Positions 38,876 to 46,087 of a stretch of DNA of 49,624 nucleotides are shown piece after piece. The stretch spans positions 1 through 49,624 of the forward strand of contig NZ_CAJNOB010000007.1 in the NCBI RefSeq assembly GCF_905250085.1, in the 5' to 3' direction. The position numbers and the translations under genes are program-made. The notes under the pieces were generated by a model. That model saw nothing but the letters and a program-made list of their open reading frames with translations, was not told where the DNA came from and searched no databases. The DNA is from Candidatus Methylacidithermus pantelleriae. GTDB lineage: Bacteria > Verrucomicrobiota > Verrucomicrobiia > Methylacidiphilales > Methylacidiphilaceae. How positions within the stretch are numbered: position 1 is the first letter of the stretch; every line of letters begins with the position of its first letter.

Positions 38876-39510
38876 AGCGGGATCCCTGGATTTTTACGGG
38901 CGGGCCTTTCAACACCAACGCTTACCTTGTCCCTTCCCCAAAGGGTTATCTCTGCTTCGATGCTCCCGATGGGCTGGCCGACTTTTTGCGGGAAGAGGGG
39001 ATTCAATTGGAGGCATTGATCCTCACTCATGGTCATTTGGATCATGTGTGGGATGCGGAGACCGTCCGCGAACAACAGGCTTGTATGGTGTATGCCCATC
39101 CCGAGGACGAGCGATTGTTACGCAATCCATCCCAGGGAGAATTTTTTGGAATCCCTTGGCGTTTTCGCCCATTACAAGAGTACCAGCGCCTCCAGGTTCC
39201 TTTGCGGGGAAAGATCGAATGGGAACTGGCCGGGCGCCGGTTTGTGGTCTTCCACGTGCCGGGGCACTCTCCGGGGAGCCTTGCTTTTTACGAGAAAGCC
39301 AAGCGACGCATTTTTTCAGGTGATGTGCTTTTTGCCGGAAGTGTGGGCCGCTGGGATATTCCCGGTGGCTCCAGGGATGAGCTTTTGGAAACGCTGCGGC
39401 GCTGTTTTTGTACCCTTCCTGATGACACCACGATCTATCCCGGACATGGGCCGCCCACGACGGTTAGGCAAGAAAAGGAATCCAACGGTTTCTTGACCGA
39501 TTTTTCTTAG
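38872..39510 (+). CDS. Metallo-beta-lactamase-fold hydrolase (glyoxalase II-like)
   Basis: A 212-residue MBL-fold protein. The zinc motif HxHxDH is ILTHGHLDHVWDAE (near residues 50-62). The distal histidine is in FHVPGHSPGSLAFY, the bridging aspartate in IFSGDVLFAGSVGRWDIPGG, and the last histidine in YPGHGPPTTV. The SGDVLFxGSxGRxDxPGG block is typical of glyoxalase II-like hydrolases in bacteria, which hydrolyse thioesters such as S-lactoylglutathione or related thiols. ATG 38872 overlaps the glycosidase stop by 4 bp. The substrate cannot be read from the sequence. Confidence 0.9.
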   Translation: MKRDPWIFTGGPFNTNAYLVPSPKGYLCFDAPDGLADFLREEGIQLEALILTHGHLDHVWDAETVREQQACMVYAHPEDERLLRNPSQGEFFGIPWRFRPLQEYQRLQVPLRGKIEWELAGRRFVVFHVPGHSPGSLAFYEKAKRRIFSGDVLFAGSVGRWDIPGGSRDELLETLRRCFCTLPDDTTIYPGHGPPTTVRQEKESNGFLTDFS

Positions 39511-39553
39511 CCGCAGTAGGGTTGGGAGAACGACCGGAAAGGTACACAAAGCT

Positions 39554-40954
39554 GTGTCTATGTCCATTCAAGAGCTGGTTCGCCAACGGCTTGGGGAAAA
39601 TTACGCTCTCCACTATCGCTATCTCAACCGGACTCTTGTCCAGGTTCAGCGAATGATCGGGTTCGACAAGGTTTATGCGCGGGCCAAAGGAGCCTATTTA
39701 TACGATCAAGAGGGGCTCGACTATCTAGACTTTCTGGCGGGCTTTGGCGTTTTTAACATCGGTCGCAATCATCCTGCCGTGGCCGGGGCCATTCGAGAGG
39801 TTCTCGAACTTGATCTTCCCAATATGGTTCAGATGGACTCGGCTCTTCTTAGCGGGCTACTGGCTGAGGCTCTGGTGGATCGGTTCGCCCGGCAAGGAGC
39901 GGCTCACCTGGATGCTGTTTTCCTCTGCAACAGTGGAACGGAAGCCGTAGAAGGGGCCTTAAAATTTGCACGTTGCGCTACCGGAAGGCCCAAAATCATC
40001 TGCTTGGCTCATTCTTTTCACGGCCTTACCTATGGGTCGTTATCGGTGACCGCCAACGAACATTTTCAAGAAGGGTTTGGCCCTTTGTTGCCGGGTTGTT
40101 CCGCGGTTCCTCTGGGAGACCTCGATGCCCTCGAGAGGGAGCTTAGGACCAAGGAAGTGGCGGCCTTTCTTTTGGAACCCGTGCAGGGAAAGGGCGTTTA
40201 CTTTGCCGATCCGCAGTATTATCAGGAAGCACAGGCGCTTTGTCGCCGGTATGGGACGCTTCTGGTCTGCGATGAGGTCCAAACTGGGCTGGGCAGAACC
40301 GGTCGATGGTTTGGTTTTGAACACTGGGGCCTGGAACCAGACATTGTGACTCTGGCCAAGTCATTAAGCGGTGGATACGTTCCTTGTGCAGCCGTGGTGA
40401 GCCGGAGGGAGATTTACCAAAAGGTCTTCTGTCGTTTGGATCGGTGTGTTGTTCACTCCACAACGTTCGGGCGGAACAATTTGGCCTGCGCCTGCGGACT
40501 GGCCACTTTGAAGGTGATCGAGGAAGAGGGGCTAGTGGACAATGCGGCTCGGCAAGGGGAGTATCTTCGCCAAAAACTCCAAGAGGTGGCTCGGCGGCAC
40601 GAGCTTGTGGGACAGGTTCGAGTGCTGGGGCTTATGGCAGCTATCGAATTTCAAGAACCTCGCGCCTTGGGAATGCGAACCGGATGGAAGCTGGTGCACG
40701 CTGTGGATCGGAGTCTTTTTGCTCAGCTGATCGTTACTGCCCTCTTGAATCGATACCGGATCCTTACGCAGGTGGCCGCCAATAACGTGGATATTGTGAA
40801 GATCTTGCCGCCTTTGGTCATTGGGAAGCTGGAGGTCGACCGTTTTGTCGAAGCTTTGGATCGGGTGTTGGAAGAGTTTCGCAAATTTCCCGGGCCTCTG
40901 TGGGAAATGGGGATCAATTTTTGGAAAGGTGTGCGGGCCGCTCAAGAGGCCTAG
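39554..40954 (+). CDS. Class III aminotransferase resembling HpnO (hopanoid-linked)
   Basis: The 466-residue PLP enzyme has FLCNSGTEAVEGALKFARCATGRPKII, HSFHGLTYGSLSVT, AFLLEPVQGKGV, LLVCDEVQTGLGRTGRWFGFEHW and IVTLAKSLSGGYVP, where the Schiff-base lysine is in LAKSL. HSTTFGRNNLACACGLATL and a GxxGxxxAIEF block follow. The N-terminal YLNRTLVQVQRMIGFDKVYARAKGAYLYD and the C-terminal ILTQVAANNVDIVKILPPL resemble HpnO, which aminates the bacteriohopanepolyol side chain. That resemblance is from memory, and ornithine or acetylornithine aminotransferases are related alternatives. The start is GTG 39554, or ATG 39560. It ends the plus-strand block and converges on the OGG gene. Confidence 0.75.
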   Translation: MSMSIQELVRQRLGENYALHYRYLNRTLVQVQRMIGFDKVYARAKGAYLYDQEGLDYLDFLAGFGVFNIGRNHPAVAGAIREVLELDLPNMVQMDSALLSGLLAEALVDRFARQGAAHLDAVFLCNSGTEAVEGALKFARCATGRPKIICLAHSFHGLTYGSLSVTANEHFQEGFGPLLPGCSAVPLGDLDALERELRTKEVAAFLLEPVQGKGVYFADPQYYQEAQALCRRYGTLLVCDEVQTGLGRTGRWFGFEHWGLEPDIVTLAKSLSGGYVPCAAVVSRREIYQKVFCRLDRCVVHSTTFGRNNLACACGLATLKVIEEEGLVDNAARQGEYLRQKLQEVARRHELVGQVRVLGLMAAIEFQEPRALGMRTGWKLVHAVDRSLFAQLIVTALLNRYRILTQVAANNVDIVKILPPLVIGKLEVDRFVEALDRVLEEFRKFPGPLWEMGINFWKGVRAAQEA

Positions 40955-41045
40955 GATCGTTTCGCAACCCGTTGCAGGCAGGGCTTTCTTTTCCCTTTTC
41001 TTCGCCATCCATTTGTACCCAAAAAGATTCCTCTTTGGCCTTTGC

Positions 41046-41078
41046 CACCTGCCCAGGAAAGCATACCATGGGCAGGTG
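41046..41078. terminator. 10-bp stem-loop between convergent genes
   Basis: CACCTGCCCA (41046-41055) pairs perfectly with TGGGCAGGTG (41069-41078) across a 13-nt loop. It lies between the end of the HpnO-like gene (40954) and the end of the OGG-type gene (41099), where a shared bidirectional terminator would be expected. There is no clear T-tract on either strand, so intrinsic termination is not certain. Confidence 0.45.
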
Positions 41079-41098
41079 ATGGGCGGTTTGCGCGCGTT

Positions 41099-41965
41099 TT
41101 ACGCAAGGTTTTTCCGGCTCCAAACGAAAAGATACTGCTGCGCCCAGCCGGCATAGGGTCCGAAATGGCTCCGAAGGAAACTTTCCAGTTTTCCTTGCGG
41201 TTGCGTCCGCCGGGGAACCCGGTAGTAACGGGTTAGCACTCGCCCGATCCACCGGTCCACCGGAAAGACTTCCCAGCGCCGGTAGGCGAAAAGGAGAACG
41301 CAGTCGGCAATCTTAGGCCCCACCCCTTCAAGAGACATAAGGCGGCTACGAGCTTCATCGGTGGTTAGCTGGCATAGATTTTCTAAGGCGTGCTTGTTGT
41401 GGGCAAGACTCACCGCCGCCCGGTAAAGGTAACGCGCCCGATACCCAACCCCGCAAGTACGCAATGTTTTTTCCTCTGCCGAGGCAATCTTTTCCGGGCT
41501 TGGAAAGGGTGGAGGAAAGATGCAATAGGGTGTCGTGCCGAACCAGACCGCGAGACGTCGAAAGAGTTTTTCAATTTCCGGGATAGGCTTTGCCGAAGAG
41601 AGAAGAAAGGCCGCTAGAGTCTCCCAAGGATCCTGGTGGAGAAGCCGCAGGCCAGGACTTTGTTCGGCTGCTTTCCAAAGCAGCCGGTCTTTTTTGGGAA
41701 AGGTTTTGAGCACGTCGGCAATCCGTACGTCCCAGCAAAAGTAGCGAGCGACGGCTTCCATGGCGCCGGCCGGGGCAAGAAAGGTAACCTTCCCATTTCC
41801 TTCGATTACGATGCAAGGATTGCGCTCCACCCATCCGAACCATTGCGAAGAACCTAGTTGGGTCCATCCAAACGTCTGCCCGCAATGAAAGGTCACTTGC
41901 GGAGAGAACTCTTCTTTGGAAAGCTCTCCTACGGGGACCAGTTCGGGCAATCCGTATTGTGTCAT
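41099..41965 (-). CDS. OGG1-type 8-oxoguanine DNA glycosylase/lyase
   Basis: OGG1-type enzymes remove 8-oxoguanine and cut the abasic site. The product has the OGG N-terminal beta domain (TFHCGQTFGWTQLGSSQWFGWV, compare 'l..GQ.FrW'). The HhH-GPD core is recognisable in LRTCGVGYRARYLYRAA. The helix-hairpin-helix LMSLEGVGPKIADCVLLFAYRRWEVFPVDRWIGRVL has its catalytic Lys in GPKIADC and Asp in PVDRW. KPIPEIEKLFRRLA matches the N-x-x-I region. I chose ATG 41965 (288 residues). The frame is also open from ATG 42031, where the start codon would overlap that of the divergent dnaJ-like gene. This class is common in eukaryotes and archaea and scattered in bacteria. Confidence 0.88.
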   Translation of the reverse strand: MTQYGLPELVPVGELSKEEFSPQVTFHCGQTFGWTQLGSSQWFGWVERNPCIVIEGNGKVTFLAPAGAMEAVARYFCWDVRIADVLKTFPKKDRLLWKAAEQSPGLRLLHQDPWETLAAFLLSSAKPIPEIEKLFRRLAVWFGTTPYCIFPPPFPSPEKIASAEEKTLRTCGVGYRARYLYRAAVSLAHNKHALENLCQLTTDEARSRLMSLEGVGPKIADCVLLFAYRRWEVFPVDRWIGRVLTRYYRVPRRTQPQGKLESFLRSHFGPYAGWAQQYLFVWSRKNLA

Positions 41966-42029
41966 AGGGTAAAGAAGAGATTTCCCGTCCTGGGACGAGT
42001 GTCCCCTATCGGTATGCGCACGAGCTTCC

Positions 42030-43016
42030 ATGGAATTTAAAGATTACTACGCGATTTTAGGAGTTCCCGAGACCGCTTCGGCAGATGACATCCGCCAGGC
42101 CTTCCGCAAGCTGGCCCGACAGTACCATCCGGATGTCGCCAAAGACAAGGTTCGGGCGGAAGAAAAGTTTAAAGAGATTAACGAGGCCTACGAGGTTTTG
42201 GGTGATCCCGACAAGCGGCGGCGCTACGACGAGCTTCGGCGCGCATGGAAAGAAGGGGCAGTCGCTGCCGGAGTCGGGGGAGGGCCACGAGCTCAGTGGA
42301 GGTGGGAACCCGTTGAGGAGGAGGGCTTCCCTTTTGGGTTTGAAGGAACCGGGTTTAGCGATTTCTTTGAGCGATTTTTTGGGCCTGGAGCCGACATTTT
42401 TGGCGAGCTTTTTCGACGACGTGCAGGCACTTTCCGGGGGGATACAGGCGTCTCGACGGATTACGAGCGGGGGCGGGATCTGGAAGCAGATATTTTGGTG
42501 AGCTTGGAGGAAGTTCTTCGAGGGGGAACGCGAACCGTTCGGGTCCGGTTTCCGTCTAGCCAGGGAAGAACGATCGAGAGGGTGTACCAGGTCCGGATTC
42601 CTCCAGGGGTGCGGGAAGGACAAAGGATTCGCCTGCCGGGTCAAGGTGAGCCCGGCCGGGGAAACGCGCCTTCAGGAGACCTCTATTTGCGGGTTCGATT
42701 GGAGCGGCATCCGGTTTTCCAGGTAGGCGATTCCGATCTTTATTGTGAACTTCCGATTGCGCCCTGGGAGGCGGTGCTGGGAGGGAAAGCAGAGCTGCAA
42801 TCGCTGGATGGTAAAATTGAGCTAAAAATCCCACCCGGCAGCCAGGCTGGTAGCCGGTTGCGACTCCCTGGCTTGGGACTGCCAAGGCCTGAAGGAGGTC
42901 GAGGAGATCTCTATGTGACGTTGCGTGTGGTTGTTCCCGAAAAGGTTACGGCAAAAGAGCGAGCCCTTTGGGAAGAGCTAGCCAGAGTGTCTTCGTTCCG
43001 GCCAAGAGCGTCCTAG
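42030..43016 (+). CDS. cbpA: DnaJ-class co-chaperone (CbpA-like, no zinc finger)
   Basis: A 328-residue J-protein. The J domain (1-70) has DYYAILGVPETASADDIRQAFRKLARQYHPDV with the HPD motif that stimulates DnaK, followed by FKEINEAYEVLGDPDKRRRYDEL. A Gly/Phe-rich linker (about 80-140: GFPFGFEGTGFSDFFERFFG) leads straight into the two C-terminal beta-sandwich domains (DLEADILVSLEEVLRGGTRTVRV; GDLYLRVRLERHPVFQ; ELPIAPWEAVLGGKAELQSLDG). The CxxCxGxG zinc modules of DnaJ are absent, so this is the CbpA type, not DnaJ itself. It heads a plus-strand stress group that continues with hsp20 about 1 kb downstream. Confidence 0.93.
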   Translation: MEFKDYYAILGVPETASADDIRQAFRKLARQYHPDVAKDKVRAEEKFKEINEAYEVLGDPDKRRRYDELRRAWKEGAVAAGVGGGPRAQWRWEPVEEEGFPFGFEGTGFSDFFERFFGPGADIFGELFRRRAGTFRGDTGVSTDYERGRDLEADILVSLEEVLRGGTRTVRVRFPSSQGRTIERVYQVRIPPGVREGQRIRLPGQGEPGRGNAPSGDLYLRVRLERHPVFQVGDSDLYCELPIAPWEAVLGGKAELQSLDGKIELKIPPGSQAGSRLRLPGLGLPRPEGGRGDLYVTLRVVVPEKVTAKERALWEELARVSSFRPRAS

Positions 43017-43950
43017 GCCTTGGCTTGCCTGGGGCTTGTGTCCTATGGGCTATCCGGGAAAGCGAGTCGCTTGGCGGAAGCACTAACCGGATGGGGTTTG
43101 TGATTAGTTTTTCGGTGTGGGACCTTTGGGAACTCACCCAGGATCTTTGCTCCCAGGGGCTTTTGCGAAAGGCCTCTTTACCCATCCCTGCCTCTAGCCC
43201 CCCCAAAGGGTGGCCCTTTGGGGGGGCTGTAGACGCGTCCAGGGAAAAAGGAAGCTTTCGTTCTGGCTCCAAGGCGCGTGGGAGCTATTACGCGCGACTC
43301 TAGCTAGTTGCCCTTCCGGCACGCTTGCTACGTCCTGCAAGAAGAGTTCTCAGCCGGTATAGCGAGATACCTTTCGGGACGTCGTCGGTCCCGAGCGCCA
43401 AACGGCCGTTTTGTTTCGTCGCCTGGACGGGGGAAGCGTTTTGGGTGGGCTTGTTTCGGCTGGGCTAAGGAAAAGAACCGGGGAGAAAAAGGAGAGACGG
43501 CCAGGGTTTTTTGGTTGAAGGCATCCCTTTTTGGAGAGTCAAGAGCAACATTGGGTGGGAAGAGTAAGCCCTTCAGTTTTTTCCTCCTTTTTATGGGTTT
43601 TTTAGTAGCAAGAAAGAAGCGACTGGCAAAATTGTGCTGGCCAAGCTCATGAGCATTCTTCATAGACCCTCCGCAAAGAAACCCGCCATTTCGATTGGCA
43701 GAGGAATGGGCATGACCCAATGGGGGCCGAAGCGAGATTGCTTGAAAGGGGACCCGGGGGAACAAAGGCGGTTAGGCAGGGTTACTCTATCGATATAACG
43801 AGATTTTTTGTCTTACAAAGCTTTGCCTATGCACAAGAGCACGGGAAGGAAAGAAGGAGAGACAGCTGTCGTTTTTTCATCGGCCAGGACTGCAAGGAAA
43901 AGAACAGGTTTTGGGATGTGTGCGGTAGCCCATTCTGCGGAAGAGCGGTT
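43017..43950. other. 930-bp region without a recognisable gene, upstream of hsp20
   Basis: Short frames on both strands (for example minus-strand 43765-43328) have Arg/Ser/Pro-rich translations with no family resemblance and no good ribosome-binding sites. It contains a perfect 15-bp hairpin at 43196-43228 (listed separately). An open plus-strand frame from 43720 runs into hsp20 but its N-terminal part is not conserved. Long non-coding space beside heat-shock genes makes a small RNA possible, but I see no known RNA family. Confidence 0.4.
43196..43228. terminator. Perfect 15-bp GC-rich hairpin downstream of cbpA
   Basis: AGCCCCCCCAAAGGG (43196-43210) is the exact reverse complement of CCCTTTGGGGGGGCT (43214-43228), with only TGG as loop. 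It lies about 180 bp after the cbpA stop. No run of T follows on either strand, so it may be a Rho-aided stop, a transcript-stabilising end, or part of a structured RNA. The symmetry is certain; the role is not. Confidence 0.5.
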
Positions 43951-43979
43951 TTGAGATTCGGTGGCTGTTGTGTTACAAT
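43951..43979 (+). promoter_or_regulatory. Sigma-70-like promoter of hsp20
   Basis: TTGAGA (43951-43956) and TACAAT (43974-43979) are separated by 17 bp, close to the vegetative consensus on both sides. Transcription would start near 43986, giving a leader of about 60 nt. The leader begins with an imperfect hairpin (GGTTGG 43988-43993 with CCAACC 44008-44013) and contains GGAGGTGA (44034-44041), 5 nt before ATG 44047. No CIRCE element was found. Confidence 0.55.
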
Positions 43980-44046
43980 AACTTCGAGGTTGGACGAGAT
44001 TGGCGTGCCAACCAGGATCAATCCAAAAAAGAGGGAGGTGAGTACA

Positions 44047-44538
44047 ATGCCAAACTTACTTACAAGATGGGATCCCTTTGGTTTGACGGAGTGGGACCCG
44101 TTCCGGGAACTTCAGGAACTGCGCAACCGCATGGCTTCCCTCATGGGTCGAACTCGAGGTCTTGTTACGAGTCCTTGGGAGGGAAAAGAAGAGGCCCTCA
44201 CGTTAACGGAATGGGTTCCGCTGGTGGATATTAGCGAAGATGATAAGGAATACACGGTGAAGGTGGAGCTTCCAGAGGTAAGGAAGGAGGACGTCAAGGT
44301 AACGGTGGAGGATGACGTTCTTACTATCTCTGGAGAGCGGAAGATAGAGAAGGAAGAAAAGGGCAAGAGGTATCATCGGGTCGAGCGAAGCTACGGAGCT
44401 TTTGAGCGTAGTTTCACTCTACCTGACGATGCACTGGCGGATAAAATCCATGCGGACTTTAAGGATGGGGTCTTAAGGGTTCATATCCCGAAAGGGGAAA
44501 AGGCCCATAAGAAAGCGGTCGAAATCAAGGTGGAATAG
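44047..44538 (+). CDS. Hsp20/alpha-crystallin family small heat-shock protein
   Basis: Small heat-shock proteins hold unfolded proteins for refolding by the DnaK system. The 163-residue product has an N-terminal arm rich in W/F/L (LLTRWDPFGLTEWDPFRELQEL). The alpha-crystallin domain starts at about residue 55 (WVPLVDISEDDKEYTVKVELPEV, KEDVKVTVEDDVLTISGERK). The hallmark FxRSFTLPxxxxxDxIxAxFKDGVLxVxIPK appears as ERSFTLPDD and ADFKDGVLRVHIPK. The C-terminus has a short I-x-V (EIKVE). GGAGGTGA 5 nt upstream of ATG 44047 fixes the start against a longer open frame beginning at 43720. Its own promoter and terminator make it a single-gene unit. Confidence 0.95.
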   Translation: MPNLLTRWDPFGLTEWDPFRELQELRNRMASLMGRTRGLVTSPWEGKEEALTLTEWVPLVDISEDDKEYTVKVELPEVRKEDVKVTVEDDVLTISGERKIEKEEKGKRYHRVERSYGAFERSFTLPDDALADKIHADFKDGVLRVHIPKGEKAHKKAVEIKVE

Positions 44539-44539
44539 G

Positions 44540-44557
44540 GACCGCAGGATTGCGGTC
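44540..44557 (+). terminator. Small hairpin right after the hsp20 stop
   Basis: GACCGCA (44540-44546) pairs with TGCGGTC (44551-44557) across GGAT, starting two bases after the hsp20 TAG. It is followed by A rather than T residues, so it probably protects the 3' end or assists the stronger hairpin at 44572. Confidence 0.4.
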
Positions 44558-44571
44558 AAAAATCTTCGAAC

Positions 44572-44620
44572 TGGGAGGGGCACCACGGGCTGGGAGTCCC
44601 CTCCCACTTTCTTGTTTCTT
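44572..44620 (+). terminator. Rho-independent terminator of hsp20
   Basis: TGGGAGGGG (44572-44580) pairs with CCCCTCCCA (44598-44606) around a 17-nt loop, followed by a T-rich tail (CTTTCTTGTTTCTTT, 44607-44621). It ends just before the ATG of the hydrolase gene at 44623, so that gene either has its own promoter inside this leader or depends on read-through. Confidence 0.6.
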
Positions 44621-44622
44621 TC

Positions 44623-45315
44623 ATGCTGGAAGTCGTCAAACGGCCGGTTCGTATTCATGATCATTGGGTCGTTCTTCCGGGGGAGCTTGCTGTTCCCAAA
44701 GGAGCCCGAGGATTGGTGGTGTTTGCTCATGGCAGTGGGAGTAGCCGCCATAGTCCCAGAAACCGGTTTGTCGCCGAGCGTTTACAACAGACCGGTGCCG
44801 CCACACTTCTTTTTGATCTTCTCACCGCTGAAGAGGAGCGAGAGGATCGGGAGACCGCGGAATTTCGTTTTAACATTCCTCTTCTAACGGAACGGTTGCT
44901 TCAGGCGATTGCCTGGTGCCGCCAACAAAAGGAACTTGCTGCCCTGCGGCTTGGAATATTTGGGGCTAGTACGGGAGCTGCGGCCGCTTTGGCAGCCGCT
45001 GCGGAGCTGGGAGAAGAGGTCGATGCGGTAGTCTCGCGCGGGGGACGACCGGATCTAGCAACGGGGGCTTTGGGTCGGGTGAAGGCGCCCACGCTTTTGA
45101 TTGTTGGTGAATGGGATGAGCTTGTGCTTGAGCTCAATGAGCAGGCTTTGCAACAGCTTTCGTGTGAAAGAAAGCTGGTCGTGATTCCCGGAGCGAGCCA
45201 TCTTTTTGAGGAACCGGGTGCACTAGAACAAGTTGCAGAATTGGCTGCCCAGTGGTTTTCCAGCCATTGGAAAACGGCCGTTTGTTCTGAGGAAAGACAT
45301 GATTGTCCCGGATGA
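44623..45315 (+). CDS. Dienelactone-hydrolase-like alpha/beta hydrolase
   Basis: A 230-residue alpha/beta-hydrolase. GLVVFAHGSGSSRHSPRN (about residues 29-46) forms the oxyanion region. LGIFGASTGAAAALAAA holds the nucleophile Ser in G-A-S-T-G, TLLIVGEWDELVLELN the acid Asp, and VIPGASHLFEEPG the His. This is the compact subfamily (about 210-230 residues) commonly found beside or fused to a phosphoribosyltransferase-like protein. Its end overlaps the next gene by 17 bp, consistent with that linkage. The natural substrate of the subfamily is not known to me. Confidence 0.85.
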   Translation: MLEVVKRPVRIHDHWVVLPGELAVPKGARGLVVFAHGSGSSRHSPRNRFVAERLQQTGAATLLFDLLTAEEEREDRETAEFRFNIPLLTERLLQAIAWCRQQKELAALRLGIFGASTGAAAALAAAAELGEEVDAVVSRGGRPDLATGALGRVKAPTLLIVGEWDELVLELNEQALQQLSCERKLVVIPGASHLFEEPGALEQVAELAAQWFSSHWKTAVCSEERHDCPG

Positions 45316-46039
45316 AGGGATTGATTCTGGCGGGGACCCTTTAGAGGGGTTCTGGGAACCCGCCCAGTGGGAGGAGTTTACGTTTCGCGACCGTTTTGAG
45401 GCGGGGAGAATCCTAGCCGAGCGCTTAGCGCAGTTCCGGGGACGGAAGGACGTGATTGTGCTCGCGTTGCCGAGGGGTGGTGTGCCAGTAGGCTTTGAAG
45501 TTGCGCGTGCCCTTGGGGTTCCTTTGGACGTTTTTCTCGTTCGGAAACTTGGTGTTCCAGGAGAAGAAGAACTGGCTATGGGAGCCATTGCGTCCGGAGG
45601 GATCCGGATCCTTAATCGGGAGGTGCTCGCGCTATTCGAGATCCCTTCTGAAGTGGTAGAAGCGGTGACCCAGAAGGAACTGAGGGAACTGGAACGAAGA
45701 GAAAAAATCTATCGAGCCAATCGTCCTTTTCCGGAGGTTCGGGGCAAGACGGTCATCCTGGTGGATGACGGGATTGCCACGGGAGCCACAATGCGAGCTG
45801 CAATCCGAGCTTTGCGAAAATTAGGTGCTTCACGGATCGTGGTGGCGGCGCCCACAGTGGCGGGCTCCACGGTGGAGGCCCTGCGGGAGGAAGCGGATGC
45901 AGTGGTGACGGTCATCGAGCCGGAACCCTTTTTTGGGGTGGGTCGTTGGTATGAGGATTTCCGGCAGTTGACTGACTCGGAAGTGCAAGAGCTGCTGGAG
46001 GCTAGCCGGCGGCAAGGAAGCTTTTCCGAAGAGGCTTAA
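45299..46039 (+). CDS. Phosphoribosyltransferase-domain protein
   Basis: A 246-residue type I PRT-fold protein. FRDRFEAGRILAERLAQF opens the domain. VIVLALPRGGVPVGFEVARALGVPLDVFLVRKLGVPGEEELAMGAIASGG is the family's long conserved N-terminal block. VILVDDGIATGATMRAAIRALR is the PRPP-binding loop (V-D-D-G-x-A-T-G-x-T), followed by IVVAAPTVAGSTVEAL. The adjacent upstream hydrolase overlaps it by 17 bp, and fusions of the two are known in other bacteria. ATG 45299 is chosen, with GAGGA upstream. The nucleobase or other acceptor is unknown. Confidence 0.87.
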   Translation: MIVPDEGIDSGGDPLEGFWEPAQWEEFTFRDRFEAGRILAERLAQFRGRKDVIVLALPRGGVPVGFEVARALGVPLDVFLVRKLGVPGEEELAMGAIASGGIRILNREVLALFEIPSEVVEAVTQKELRELERREKIYRANRPFPEVRGKTVILVDDGIATGATMRAAIRALRKLGASRIVVAAPTVAGSTVEALREEADAVVTVIEPEPFFGVGRWYEDFRQLTDSEVQELLEASRRQGSFSEEA

Positions 46040-46087
46040 CCTCCGAACGAATCCCCGGGAAAGACACCTTTTGCGTAGGCCCGGGCC

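Noticed and set aside
43720-44046. N-terminal extension of the hsp20 frame
   Set aside because: Non-conserved, contains the promoter, and a perfect Shine-Dalgarno precedes ATG 44047.
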